Positions 9,187 to 18,088 of a stretch of 64,000 bases of DNA are shown here, piece by piece. Position numbers and translations under genes: made by a program. The notes below the pieces were generated by a model, which did no database searches, was not told where the DNA came from, and saw only the letters and a program-made list of their open reading frames with translations. The stretch spans positions 74,592-138,591 of the forward strand of contig NZ_BBXG01000010.1 of the NCBI RefSeq assembly GCF_001570605.1, given 5' to 3'. The stretch's first letter is position 1, and each line of letters starts with the position of its first letter. The stretch comes from Herbidospora cretacea (GTDB lineage: Bacteria; Actinomycetota; Actinomycetes; Streptosporangiales; Streptosporangiaceae).

Positions 9187-10869
9187 CTAATTGAACAGCA
9201 CGCGCAGGGAGAAGTTCGCCTCGCTCCCCGAGTAGCCGCCGCTCATGCCGACCGCGCGGAGCACCTGGAGGTTCGCCTTGTCCTCGTCCTTCATGCCCTG
9301 CAGGTAGAGGTTCTCGATCTTGTCGAGGTCGACGAAGAGTCCGAAGCTGGCCGTGTCGGCGTTCGGGACGGCGGTCTGGAAGGTCTCGCTGTCCTTCAGC
9401 GTGCCCGCCTCGGCGAGCTTGTTCGCGTAGTCCTGGTTGGTGGCGACGACGAGCTTGCCGTCACCGGGGGCCTTGGCGAGCTGGAGCGGCTGACCGGCGA
9501 CCGCGAGCGCCTGCTCGACCTTGGTCAGCACCTCGCCGGCCTTGGCCGGGTCGGTGGCCAGGACCGCACCGGCGTTCGGCATGTTGCCGTCGAGACCCTC
9601 GGAGTCCACCGCGACGGTGACGCTCTCGCCGAGCAGGGTGGCCAGGTCGTCGGGCAGGACCAGGCCGAACTGCTGCTGGGCCTGGGTGATGAACTGGGTG
9701 AACTGGGCGCCGCCGCCGGCGCTCTCGGCCGACTTGACGATCTGGTCCCAGCCGTTCTTGACGCCCTCGCCGAGGCCCGAGATGGCCAGCGCGCCGGCGG
9801 TGGTGTCGGGCAGCTCGCCCAGCTTGACCGGGGTGCCGGTGACCGGGATGGGGCTGGTGACGCCGCGGGTGATGGCGGCGAGTTCCGCGTACGAGCCGTC
9901 GAACCGCAGCGCCCCCGCGAAGCGGCCGTTCTTGATCTGCTCGGTCAGCGTCGGGTCGGCGGCCACCTGCGCGCCGCCCAGTTGGACGAGCTTGCCGAGG
10001 TCGCCCCAGAAGGACAGCACGCCGGGCTCGCCGAGGGCCTCCATGTCGGAGGTGAAGTCGGCCGACTCGGCGAGAGTGGGGCCGGTGGAGTATTTGTCGG
10101 CCTCCGCCTGGGTGGCCGAGACGATGGCGTAGTCGCCGCGGAAGGCGAGGCCGGTCTTGGTGTCGGATCCGGCGTCGAGCTTGGCGATGCCGGCGCGGGC
10201 CGCGTCGGCGTCCTTCACCTGGATGGCCACGGCGAAGCCGGGCTCCTTGGCGTCGGCGCCGGGCATGACCGCGAAGCCGATGCGGTCGCCGAGCCAGGGC
10301 TCGATGTCGGCGGCGTAGTCGATCTTCTCGAAGTTCTCGTTGTCCGCCGAGATTGCCTTGAAGAAGGCCTCGCGCGGGTCCTCGCCGGAGAAGGCGTCCT
10401 TGGTGACGGTGAACTTCCGGGCGATGTTGAACAGCGCCAGCTTCTGGTTGGCGGCCGGGTCGAGGTCGATCCGGGCGTAGGCGAGGGCGCCGGCCGGGAG
10501 GGCCTCGGCGGGCTGCGCGCCGCCACCGCTCAGGGTGGAGAACGCCCACACGCCGCCGCCGCCGACGAGGCCGACGACCACCGCGGCGATCAGCGCGATG
10601 ATGAGGCCCTTGGGGCCGCCGCGCTTCTCGACGGGGGCGTGCACCACGGGGGGCAGGTCGTAGCCGAGTTCCTCCGGCTGGCGCCACTGGCCCTGCTGCT
10701 GGTGCTGCTGCGGCGGGGGAGTGAACATCTGCTGGGTGCCGCCGAAGTCCATCCGGGTCGGCTGCTCCGCGTACGGCTGCGGCTGGGGCTGCGGCGAGCG
10801 GTAGTTGATGGTCCGGTCCGGGTCACCGTTGATGTCGAACGGGAAACCAGGGGGGTTCTCGGCAGGCAT
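9187..10869 (-). CDS. DUF3352 domain protein, membrane-anchored
   Basis: About 560 residues. A Gln/Pro-rich cytoplasmic head (about 1-85) precedes one membrane helix (about 90-112) and a large outer domain matching DUF3352 in its opening LPAGALAYARIDLDP. The function of this family is unknown. The ATG at 10869 is preferred; a TTG five codons upstream (10884), with GGAG 11 bp before it, is possible. It ends 7 bp from the shared terminator. Confidence 0.85.
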   Translation of the reverse strand: MPAENPPGFPFDINGDPDRTINYRSPQPQPQPYAEQPTRMDFGGTQQMFTPPPQQHQQQGQWRQPEELGYDLPPVVHAPVEKRGGPKGLIIALIAAVVVGLVGGGGVWAFSTLSGGGAQPAEALPAGALAYARIDLDPAANQKLALFNIARKFTVTKDAFSGEDPREAFFKAISADNENFEKIDYAADIEPWLGDRIGFAVMPGADAKEPGFAVAIQVKDADAARAGIAKLDAGSDTKTGLAFRGDYAIVSATQAEADKYSTGPTLAESADFTSDMEALGEPGVLSFWGDLGKLVQLGGAQVAADPTLTEQIKNGRFAGALRFDGSYAELAAITRGVTSPIPVTGTPVKLGELPDTTAGALAISGLGEGVKNGWDQIVKSAESAGGGAQFTQFITQAQQQFGLVLPDDLATLLGESVTVAVDSEGLDGNMPNAGAVLATDPAKAGEVLTKVEQALAVAGQPLQLAKAPGDGKLVVATNQDYANKLAEAGTLKDSETFQTAVPNADTASFGLFVDLDKIENLYLQGMKDEDKANLQVLRAVGMSGGYSGSEANFSLRVLFN

Positions 10870-10952
10870 GGGGTCAACTCGCAAAGTGGGGTGATCTCCG
10901 ACGAGTTTGAAAGTATGCCGTGCCGGTAGCGAACCACTTGCAGCCTTCTTGA

Positions 10953-11285
10953 CTATTGACGCGTAAGTACCTCTCGTGGCTCTTTGAGGTGAACCTCACC
11001 TGTATCACTGGTTTCGACCAGATCCCAGGGGACGATCAAGCTCCGGGCGTACAGGAGGCGGGTGAGCTGCTGGAGCGCTCCGTTGACCCGGCCGCCGGCG
11101 TCGCGGTGGACGCCGAGGAGGAACTGCGCCCGGGTGGCTGACACGACCAGTCCGGCGGTCTCCGGCTCGGTGCTCTTCTTGAACGGGTTGCGGCTGCCGA
11201 CGACCATGCGCACGTCCACCACGTGGCCGACCCACACCCCGCGCACGTCCCATACGCACTGGCCGATCAGTTCCCGTCCCGTCAT
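10953..11285 (-). CDS. PRC-barrel-like domain protein
   Basis: 110 residues. The opening GRELIGQCVWDVRGVWVGHV and the later VPWDLVE match the PRC-barrel pattern (small beta-barrels that mediate protein or RNA contacts). No catalytic residues are visible. It lies 83 bp upstream of DUF3352 on the same strand. The role is unknown. Confidence 0.65.
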   Translation of the reverse strand: MTGRELIGQCVWDVRGVWVGHVVDVRMVVGSRNPFKKSTEPETAGLVVSATRAQFLLGVHRDAGGRVNGALQQLTRLLYARSLIVPWDLVETSDTGEVHLKEPREVLTRQ

Positions 11286-11372
11286 GGCCGGTGAATGCCC
11301 GGATCTCCCTGTACGGACGGCTATGGCCCGGTCAAGATACAGTGTTCCAGAACAACATTCGGGAGGGTGTGC

Positions 11373-12167
11373 GTGAGCGGTTTCGGGGAGGCGACCCGGG
11401 CGGTGCGGGTCGGCGAGGGCGTCTACGACGTGTGCCTCGACGACGGATATTCGATCGGCGGCCCGCTCAACGGCGGATATCTGATGGCCGTGCTGCTGCG
11501 GGCGGCAGTCGACGACTCACCGCACGAGCATCCGGTCTCGACCGGCGCCCAGTTCCTGAGGGCGGGCCGCCCCGGCCCGGCGCGGGTCAGGGTCGAGCAG
11601 GTGAAGACCGGCAAGACGACCACCATCAGCAGGGCCTCGCTCGTCTCCGACGACGGACCTCTCCTGGAGACATTGGTCACCACCGCGACCCTCGACCCGC
11701 TGGCCGAGCCGGTCTACTCGGCGGGCCCGGCCGTGAAGATGCCGCCGCCCGAGGAGTGCCTGCCGCTGCCCGAGCCCAAGCCCGAGTCGAACATGAACCT
11801 CAACGGCCAGATGGAGCTGCGGTTCGACCCGCCCACCGTCGGCTGGCTCACCGGCGAGCCGACCGGCCGTCCCGAGTCGCGGGCCTACTTCCGGCTCCGG
11901 CACGGCCAGGAGCCCGACCCCTTCGTGCTGGCCCTCGCGGTCGACGCGCTGCCCCCGGTGGTGTTCAGCGCGGGCCTGCGCGGCTGGGCCCCGACGGTCG
12001 AGCTCACCTGGCACCTGCGCGCCCTGCCCGCCCCCGGATGGCTCACCGTCATCGCCGGCGGGCGGCTCGTCAGCGACGGCTGGTTCGACGAGGAGGCCGA
12101 GGTGTGGGACTCCTCCGGACGGCTCGTCGCACAGTCGCGGCAGCTCGCGAGGGTCGGACGCGGATAG
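11373..12167 (+). CDS. Acyl-CoA thioesterase-like double-hotdog protein
   Basis: 264 residues from GTG 11373, chosen because GGGAGGG lies 5 bp upstream. The pattern GGPLNGGYLMAVLLRA in the first hotdog and a repeated hotdog ending in WLTV and RLVSDGWFDEEAEVWDSSG fits the TesB-like thioesterase family, which hydrolyses acyl-CoA. The substrate is not inferable. It may be transcribed with murI, which starts 55 bp downstream. Confidence 0.75.
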   Translation: MSGFGEATRAVRVGEGVYDVCLDDGYSIGGPLNGGYLMAVLLRAAVDDSPHEHPVSTGAQFLRAGRPGPARVRVEQVKTGKTTTISRASLVSDDGPLLETLVTTATLDPLAEPVYSAGPAVKMPPPEECLPLPEPKPESNMNLNGQMELRFDPPTVGWLTGEPTGRPESRAYFRLRHGQEPDPFVLALAVDALPPVVFSAGLRGWAPTVELTWHLRALPAPGWLTVIAGGRLVSDGWFDEEAEVWDSSGRLVAQSRQLARVGRG

Positions 12168-12222
12168 CGAGTGTGCTCGGTGTCACGGGGACGGGCGGGA
12201 TGATCGGCCATAAGCTGACCCC

Positions 12223-13044
12223 GTGGTGGAGAGTTATGGTCAGGGGTCCATCGGGATCTTCGACAGTGGTTTCGGGGGGCTGACCGTAGCCCGGGCGATC
12301 ATCGACCAGTTGCCCAACGAGCCGGTCTTCTACGTCGCCGACACGGCGCGCCAGCCCTACGGGCCCAAGCGCATCGCCGAGGTCCGGTCCTACGCCCTCG
12401 AACTGCTCGACCATCTGGTGTCCCACGACGTCAAGATGCTCGTGATCGCGTGCAACACGGCCAGCGCGGCGGTGCTGCGCGACGCGAGGGAGCGCTACCG
12501 GGTGCCGGTCGTCGAGGTCATCCAGCCGGCCACCCGGCGCGCCGCCTCGGCGACCCGCAACGGGAAGGTCGGGGTGATCGGCACCCAGGCCACCATCTCG
12601 TCGATGGCCTACCAGGACGCCTTCGCCGCCGCGCCCCACGTGGAGCTCGTCGGCGTCGCCGCGCCGCGTCTGGTCGAGTTCGTCGAACGCGGCGAGACCG
12701 AGAGCGAGGCCGTCATCGAGGCGGTGCGCGAATACCTGACACCGATCCTCGACGCCGGCTGCGACACCCTGATCCTCGGCTGCACCCACTATCCGCTGCT
12801 GCTCGGCGCGATCTCCTACGTCGCCGGAGACGGCGTCACGCTCGTGTCGAGCGCCGAGGAGACCGCCAAGGACGTCTTCCGGGTGCTGCGCGACCGGGGC
12901 CTGGTGCGCGCCTCGGGCGTGCCCGCCCACCGGTTCGGCACCACCGGCGACACGCTGCTGTTCGAGACCCTCGGACGCCGCTTCCTCGGACCGGAGCTCC
13001 AGGCCGTCGAGATGGCCGCACCTGTGTTCGGAGAAACGGTATGA
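12223..13044 (+). CDS. murI: Glutamate racemase
   Basis: 273 residues. It makes D-glutamate for peptidoglycan. The two catalytic cysteines are present: Cys77 in ACNTAS and Cys187 in GCTHYP, along with the N-terminal [16 protein letters not shown] start. Its stop overlaps the next start by four bases (ATGA). The order murI, MBL hydrolase, rph, rdgB is a common actinobacterial arrangement. Confidence 0.96.
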   Translation: MVESYGQGSIGIFDSGFGGLTVARAIIDQLPNEPVFYVADTARQPYGPKRIAEVRSYALELLDHLVSHDVKMLVIACNTASAAVLRDARERYRVPVVEVIQPATRRAASATRNGKVGVIGTQATISSMAYQDAFAAAPHVELVGVAAPRLVEFVERGETESEAVIEAVREYLTPILDAGCDTLILGCTHYPLLLGAISYVAGDGVTLVSSAEETAKDVFRVLRDRGLVRASGVPAHRFGTTGDTLLFETLGRRFLGPELQAVEMAAPVFGETV

Positions 13045-13793
13045 AACTGACCATCGTCGGCTGCTCCGGAAGCTTCCCCGGCCCCGCCAGCCCGTCGTCC
13101 TGCTATCTGTACGAGGCCGAGGGCTTCCGGATGCTCGTCGACTTCGGCAACGGCTCCCTGGGGGCGCTGCAGCGCCACATCAGCCCGTTCGACCTCGACG
13201 CGATCTGCCTGTCCCACCTGCACGCCGACCACTGCCTCGACATGTGCTCCTACCACGTCGTCCGCAACTACGGCCCCGGCGCGCCCTACCCCAAGCTGCC
13301 CGTGTACGCCCCCTCCCTGGCGCCCGCGCGACTGGACGCCGCCTACGGCATGCCGCAGGAGCCCAAGATGGAGACCGCGTTCGACTTCACCGAGCTGTCG
13401 CCGGGCACCTTCGAGATCGGCCCCTTCCAGGTCACCGCGGCCCTGATGAACCACCCCGTCGAGACCTACGGCTTCCGCGTCGCCCACAACGGCAGGTCGG
13501 TCGCCTACTCGGCCGACACCGCCGAGTGCGACGAGCTCATCGGCCTGGCCGGCGACGCCGACCTGCTCCTCTGCGAGGCCTCCTTCCTCGACGAGCCCGG
13601 CAATCCGCCCGGCCTCCACCTCACCGGCCGGCAGGCGGCCGAGCACGCCGCCAAGGCGGGCGCGGGAAAGCTCGTCCTCACCCATCTGGTCCCCTGGCAC
13701 GACGAGCAGCGCGTACGCGCCGACGCCGACCGGGGCGGCTACTCGGGCGAGATCGAGTTGGCCCGATCCGGTGCGGTCTATGACCTAGGGTGA
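13041..13793 (+). CDS. MBL-fold metal-dependent hydrolase
   Basis: 250 residues from ATG 13041, overlapping murI by 4 bp. The metal motif [10 protein letters not shown] and later histidines ([28 protein letters not shown]) give a complete metallo-beta-lactamase/RNase Z-like site. It resembles the cyclic-nucleotide phosphodiesterase/RNase Z branch; the substrate is not known. It is co-transcribed with murI and rph. Confidence 0.88.
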   Translation: MKLTIVGCSGSFPGPASPSSCYLYEAEGFRMLVDFGNGSLGALQRHISPFDLDAICLSHLHADHCLDMCSYHVVRNYGPGAPYPKLPVYAPSLAPARLDAAYGMPQEPKMETAFDFTELSPGTFEIGPFQVTAALMNHPVETYGFRVAHNGRSVAYSADTAECDELIGLAGDADLLLCEASFLDEPGNPPGLHLTGRQAAEHAAKAGAGKLVLTHLVPWHDEQRVRADADRGGYSGEIELARSGAVYDLG

Positions 13794-13798
13794 GGCCC

Positions 13799-14518
13799 AT
13801 GGCTCGCACTGATGGACGTACGCCCGACCAGCTCCGGCCGGTGACGATCACGCGGAACTGGCTGGCCCACGCCGAGGGGTCGGTCCTGGTCGAATTCGGC
13901 GGCACGAAGGTGCTCTGCGCCGCCTCCGTCGAGTCGGGGGTGCCGCGCTGGCGCAAGGGCAGCGGCCTCGGCTGGGTCACCGCCGAATACGCCATGCTGC
14001 CCCGTGCCACCAACACGCGCGGTGAGCGCGAGTCGGTGCGCGGCAAGATCGGCGGCCGGACCCACGAGATCTCCCGCCTGATCGGCCGGTCCCTGCGGGC
14101 CTGCGTCGACTACAAGGCGCTGGGCGAGAACTCGATCGTGCTCGACTGCGACGTCCTCCAGGCCGACGGCGGCACCCGCACCGCCGCGATCACCGGCGCC
14201 TACGTCGCGCTGGCCGACGCCGTGGCGTGGATGCGCAAGAAGCGCATGTGCCCCGGCGACCCGCTGGTCGACTCGGTCGCGGCGGTCTCGGTCGGCATCG
14301 TCGGCACCACCCCGCTGCTCGACCTCTGCTACGTCGAGGACGTCAAGGCCGAGACCGACATGAACGTCGTGATGACCGGCAAGGGCTCCTTCGTCGAGGT
14401 CCAGGGCACCGCCGAGGGCGCGCCGTTCGACCGCGCCGTCCTCAACGAACTGCTCGACCTGGCCACGCTCGGGTGCATCGAGCTGACCGACCTCCAGAAA
14501 GCCGCCCTCGCGTCATGA
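13799..14518 (+). CDS. rph: Ribonuclease PH
   Basis: 239 residues from ATG 13799 ([15 protein letters not shown] matches the conserved N-terminus; a GTG at 13790 is less likely). A phosphorolytic 3'-to-5' exoribonuclease that trims tRNA 3' ends. [15 protein letters not shown] and NVVMTGKG are visible family blocks. It overlaps rdgB by 4 bp (ATGA). Confidence 0.95.
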   Translation: MARTDGRTPDQLRPVTITRNWLAHAEGSVLVEFGGTKVLCAASVESGVPRWRKGSGLGWVTAEYAMLPRATNTRGERESVRGKIGGRTHEISRLIGRSLRACVDYKALGENSIVLDCDVLQADGGTRTAAITGAYVALADAVAWMRKKRMCPGDPLVDSVAAVSVGIVGTTPLLDLCYVEDVKAETDMNVVMTGKGSFVEVQGTAEGAPFDRAVLNELLDLATLGCIELTDLQKAALAS

Positions 14519-15123
14519 CCAAGCTCCTCCTCGCCACCCGCAACCAGGGCAAGATCGTCGAACTGCGCCGGATCCTCGAAGAGGCCGCGCTGCCGATCGA
14601 GCTGGTCGGGCTGGAGTCCTTCCCCGAGATCGGCGACGTCGCCGAGACCGGCCTCACCTTCGCCGAGAACGCGCTGCTCAAGGCCCACACCGTGGCCCGG
14701 CAGAGCGGCCTGCCCTGCATCGCCGACGACTCGGGCCTGTGCGTCGACGCCCTCAACGGGATGCCGGGCATCTTCTCGGCCCGCTGGTCGGGCGGCCACG
14801 GAAACGACCAGGCCAACCTCGACCTGCTGCTGGCCCAGATCAGCGACGTGCCCGACGACCGCCGCCAGGCCCACTTCGCCTGCGTGGCGGCGCTGGCCCT
14901 GCCGTCGGGCGAGGAGCGCGTGGTCGAGGGCGTCATGCACGGCCACGTGATCCGGGCGCCCCGGGGCACGATGGGCTTCGGCTACGACCCGATCTTCGTC
15001 GCCGACGGCGAGACCCGGACCACCGCCGAGATGTCCCCGGCGGAGAAGGACGCCATCTCCCACCGGGGGATCTCGATGCGCGGGATGGTGCCCGTCCTCG
15101 CCGAGGTGTTCTCCGCTTCGTAA
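14515..15123 (+). CDS. rdgB: dITP/XTP pyrophosphatase (HAM1/RdgB)
   Basis: 202 residues. It hydrolyses non-canonical purine triphosphates such as dITP and XTP to the monophosphates, keeping them out of DNA. The family blocks [37 protein letters not shown] and GFGYDPIF are complete. ATG start overlaps the rph stop. It is the last gene of the murI run. Confidence 0.95.
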   Translation: MTKLLLATRNQGKIVELRRILEEAALPIELVGLESFPEIGDVAETGLTFAENALLKAHTVARQSGLPCIADDSGLCVDALNGMPGIFSARWSGGHGNDQANLDLLLAQISDVPDDRRQAHFACVAALALPSGEERVVEGVMHGHVIRAPRGTMGFGYDPIFVADGETRTTAEMSPAEKDAISHRGISMRGMVPVLAEVFSAS

Positions 15124-15168
15124 GAAGTTGGGGCTGCCACCCGACCAGGGCGTTCGTAGGATCCATAT

Positions 15169-16974
15169 GTGACCTCTCGCACCACCGCGCCCGCATGGGC
15201 AGCGGCACTCGCCGGGCTGACCGCCGCCGCCGTCGCGCTCGGGATCGGGCAACTGGTGGCGGGGGTGATCGGCGGCGGCTCCTCGCCCGTGGTGGCGGTC
15301 GGCAACGCCGCCGTCGACCTGACGCCCGCCTGGCTCAAGGACTGGGCCATCGCGACGTTCGGCGAGAACGACAAGAACGTCCTGCTCGGCGGCATTTTCG
15401 TGGTGATCGCGCTGCTGGCCGCCGGGTTCGGGCTGCTCTCCCGGATCAAGGTCGGTTACGGCCGGCTGGCGCTGGTCGTCTTCGGCGCCCTCGGCGCCTG
15501 GGCGGCGGCGACCAGGCCCGACGCGGGCATGATCGACGTTCTCCCCGCCCTGCTGGGCGCCTGGGCCGGAACGTCGGCGCTGACGAGGCTGTTCCGCCGA
15601 CTGGAACCGCAACCGGTGGAAGAGCCGCTGCGTGTCAGACCTGAACCGGCCGCCGAGGATGCACCTCCAGTCAGCGATGACCCGGCCCTCGGAGAAGCAC
15701 CGGCCCTCGGAGAAGCACCGGCCGTCGGGGAAGCATCGGCCGCAAAAGAGGCACCCGCCGTCGGGGAAGCGCCAGCCGCTGGAAAGGCACCGGCCGTCGG
15801 AGAGACAGCGGCCGCTGAAGAGGCACCGGCCGCTGGAGATGAAACGGTCGTTGAGAGCCGGCCGCTGGAGAAGCCGCCCGTCATGCTGGCGGGCGACCGG
15901 CTGTATGCCATCGATCGCCGCCGCCTCTTCACGGGGGTGGCGACCGGTGCGGGGATCGCGGTCGTCGCGGGGGCGGCGGGGGTCTGGATCGGGGACCGGA
16001 ACAACGTCACCGCCGAGCGGGCGCAGGTCGCGGCCGAGTTGCCGAAACCGGCCAAGCCGCTGCCGCCGCTACCCGCCGGGGCCGACTTCAAGGTGCCGAA
16101 CCTGTCCCCGTTCGTCACCCCCAACCACGACTTCTACCGGGTCGACACCGCTCTGGCCCTGCCCAACGTCGACCCCAAGACGTGGTCACTCAAGATCCAC
16201 GGCATGGTCGACCGGCCCATCGAGATCAGCTTCGCCGACCTGCTGAAGCGTCCCATCGTCGAGGCCGACGTCACGCTCGCCTGCGTCTCCAACCCGGTCG
16301 GCGGCCCCTACGTCGGCAACGCCCGCTGGCTCGGCGTCGCCATGGCCGGCGTCCTGCGCGAGGCCGGGATCAGAGCGGGGGCCGACATGCTGCTGTCGAC
16401 CAGCGCCGACGGCTGGACCGCCGGCACCCCGGTCGAGGTCGTCATGGACGGCCGCGACGCCCTGTTCGCCTTCGCCATGAACGGCGAGCCCCTCCCGGTC
16501 TCCCACGGTTTCCCGGTCCGCCAGGTCGTGCCGGGCCTCTACGGCTACGTCTCGGCCACCAAGTGGGTCGTCGACGTCGAGGTCACCCGCTTCGACCAGG
16601 CGCGGGCCTACTGGACCGACCGGGGCTGGGACGCCAAGGGCCCCATCAAGACCCAGTCACGGATCGACACCCCGCGCAACAAGACCAAGCCCGGCCGCAA
16701 CGTCATCGCCGGCGTCGCCTGGGCGCAGACCAAGGGCATCGCGAAGGTCGAGGTCAAGGTCGACGAGGGCCCCTGGCAGGTGGCGAAGCTGGCAGAGGTG
16801 CCGGGCCTGGACACCTGGCGGCAGTGGATGATCGAGGTCGAGCTCGCCGACGGGCTCCACACCCTGTCGTGCCGGGCCACCGACGAGACCGGCTACACCC
16901 AGACCGCCGACGGCGCCCCGCCGGAGCCGAACGGCGCGACCGGTTATCACCAGGTTCTCGTAGAGACCACCTGA
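15169..16974 (+). CDS. Membrane-anchored molybdopterin-dependent oxidoreductase (sulfite oxidase fold)
   Basis: 601 residues, GTG start. Residues 1-145 hold four likely membrane helices. Residues 172-223 form a low-complexity Ala/Glu/Pro linker of hexapeptide repeats. A further hydrophobic segment preceded by RRRLF (250-275) leads to the catalytic domain (about 305-600). Cys372 in TLACVSNPVGG is the expected molybdenum ligand of sulfite-oxidase-type enzymes. The C-terminal immunoglobulin-like dimer domain is present. The catalytic domain should face outside; its substrate is unknown. Confidence 0.88.
   Translation: MTSRTTAPAWAAALAGLTAAAVALGIGQLVAGVIGGGSSPVVAVGNAAVDLTPAWLKDWAIATFGENDKNVLLGGIFVVIALLAAGFGLLSRIKVGYGRLALVVFGALGAWAAATRPDAGMIDVLPALLGAWAGTSALTRLFRRLEPQPVEEPLRVRPEPAAEDAPPVSDDPALGEAPALGEAPAVGEASAAKEAPAVGEAPAAGKAPAVGETAAAEEAPAAGDETVVESRPLEKPPVMLAGDRLYAIDRRRLFTGVATGAGIAVVAGAAGVWIGDRNNVTAERAQVAAELPKPAKPLPPLPAGADFKVPNLSPFVTPNHDFYRVDTALALPNVDPKTWSLKIHGMVDRPIEISFADLLKRPIVEADVTLACVSNPVGGPYVGNARWLGVAMAGVLREAGIRAGADMLLSTSADGWTAGTPVEVVMDGRDALFAFAMNGEPLPVSHGFPVRQVVPGLYGYVSATKWVVDVEVTRFDQARAYWTDRGWDAKGPIKTQSRIDTPRNKTKPGRNVIAGVAWAQTKGIAKVEVKVDEGPWQVAKLAEVPGLDTWRQWMIEVELADGLHTLSCRATDETGYTQTADGAPPEPNGATGYHQVLVETT
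15682..15838 (+). repeat. 18-bp coding minisatellite in the oxidoreductase linker
   Basis: Units close to GCCCTCGGAGAAGCACCG, several adjacent, encode A-L/V-G-E-A-P hexapeptides. The first two are identical and the later ones diverge by substitution without breaking the frame. Copy number may vary between strains. Confidence 0.8.
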
Positions 16975-17050
16975 ACGGCAGGATTCGGGAAAGCCGGTTG
17001 CTCATCGGAGTCGTCCCCTTACCATCGGTCACATCGAAGGGAAGGGGACG

Positions 17051-17818
17051 ATGGCCGATCGTCAGTCCCGGTGGCGGTTGCCGACCGGCGTCTACAATCC
17101 CGTCGTCACCGGCGACGGGCGCCGGTGGCGCGACTACGAGAAGGCCGCCGAGGCCCCGGCGCCGTCCCTCGACCCGTGGCAGGCGAGGCTGCCGCCGTCC
17201 GGCGACGACTGGTTCGACCGGGCGACGCGGCCTCGCGCGCTGGAGGAGTCGCGGCCCTACGGCGTCCCCGGCGGGCTGGCGCGGCCCGATCCCGCGGCGC
17301 AGCGCGATCTCGCCGAGGCGTTGAGCGGCCGGTTCCCCGATCCGCGCGGGACCTGGATCCGGCTGATCAACGCCGAAGGGCCGACCGACGACCCGTTCCG
17401 GTCGACCAACGCCATCGACTGCGCGCTGTCGGTCATGTCGTCGTGGCACGGCGAACCCGTCGTCGCGGCGGCCCGGCAGCCGGAATACGACCGGGTCGGC
17501 AAACCCGTCCTCTCGGGGGAGGCGGGCGGGGTGGCCAGGGCCGAGCAGTGGCTCGGCCATCGTTTCGAGTACGTCGGGCAGGGCCGCCGCGCCTACGGGG
17601 TGGTGGCCGGGCGGTTGCGGGCGGCCGGGCACGGCGCCGCGACCGTGCTCATCACGCGCTGGCCCCACGGGGGCAGCCATGCGTGGAACGCGGTGAACTC
17701 TATGGGGGAGGTGCTGTGGATCGACGCGCAGCGGGGGCATATGGCGATCGAGCCGCCGTACGAGAACGTGACGGGGGTCTTCTGCGTGGTCCTGGACCGC
17801 GGGGGGCAACGGGTGTGA
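17051..17818 (+). CDS. Papain-fold glutamine-deamidase toxin-like protein (Tox-PL type)
   Basis: 255 residues with no signal peptide or membrane segment. Residues 1-85 are Arg/Pro/Asp-rich. Residues about 108-245 match the papain-like toxin deamidase pattern: FRSTNAIDCALSVMSSWHG supplies the nucleophile Cys, GGSHAWNAVN the histidine, and VLWIDAQ the third site. Such domains usually form the C-terminal tip of large secreted polymorphic toxins that deamidate glutamine in target proteins. Here the domain is nearly alone, without a secretion module. A GTGA overlap ties it to a small immunity-like gene. Confidence 0.7.
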   Translation: MADRQSRWRLPTGVYNPVVTGDGRRWRDYEKAAEAPAPSLDPWQARLPPSGDDWFDRATRPRALEESRPYGVPGGLARPDPAAQRDLAEALSGRFPDPRGTWIRLINAEGPTDDPFRSTNAIDCALSVMSSWHGEPVVAAARQPEYDRVGKPVLSGEAGGVARAEQWLGHRFEYVGQGRRAYGVVAGRLRAAGHGAATVLITRWPHGGSHAWNAVNSMGEVLWIDAQRGHMAIEPPYENVTGVFCVVLDRGGQRV

Positions 17819-18078
17819 GCCCGGAGACCGCCCGCGCGCTGGCCGAAGAGTGGTTCAACGGGGGGCGGGGACACGCCTTCGAGGTCGCCATCTACGCCTT
17901 CGACGACGGTTTCGTGGCCTGGGTCAGGGACGACGAGCCGGCCGACCCGACCGTCCTCCCGTCGACCGTGGGGGGCGGCTGCATCGTCATCGACCGGCGC
18001 ACCGGCGAACTGGCCGTCCGCCCCCTGCTGGGGCCGGAGTTCGTGGCCGAGCAGTGGCCCGACCACGTTCCCCGATGA
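17815..18078 (+). CDS. Imm35/YrhB-like immunity protein
   Basis: 87 residues from GTG 17815, whose last three bases share the stop region of the toxin-like gene (GTGA overlap). The pattern A-x-x-L-AEEWF, then FVAWVRDD, and GGGCIVIDRRTGELAVRP near residue 50 resembles the Imm35/YrhB fold that neutralises papain-fold toxins. Translational coupling after a deamidase-type gene supports the assignment. It is convergent with the FtsX gene, 10 bp away. Confidence 0.6.
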   Translation: MSPETARALAEEWFNGGRGHAFEVAIYAFDDGFVAWVRDDEPADPTVLPSTVGGGCIVIDRRTGELAVRPLLGPEFVAEQWPDHVPR

Positions 18079-18088
18079 CCGTGCCCCG

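Noticed and set aside
9163-10929. A 588-codon plus-strand frame
   Set aside because: Shadow of the DUF3352 gene on the minus strand.
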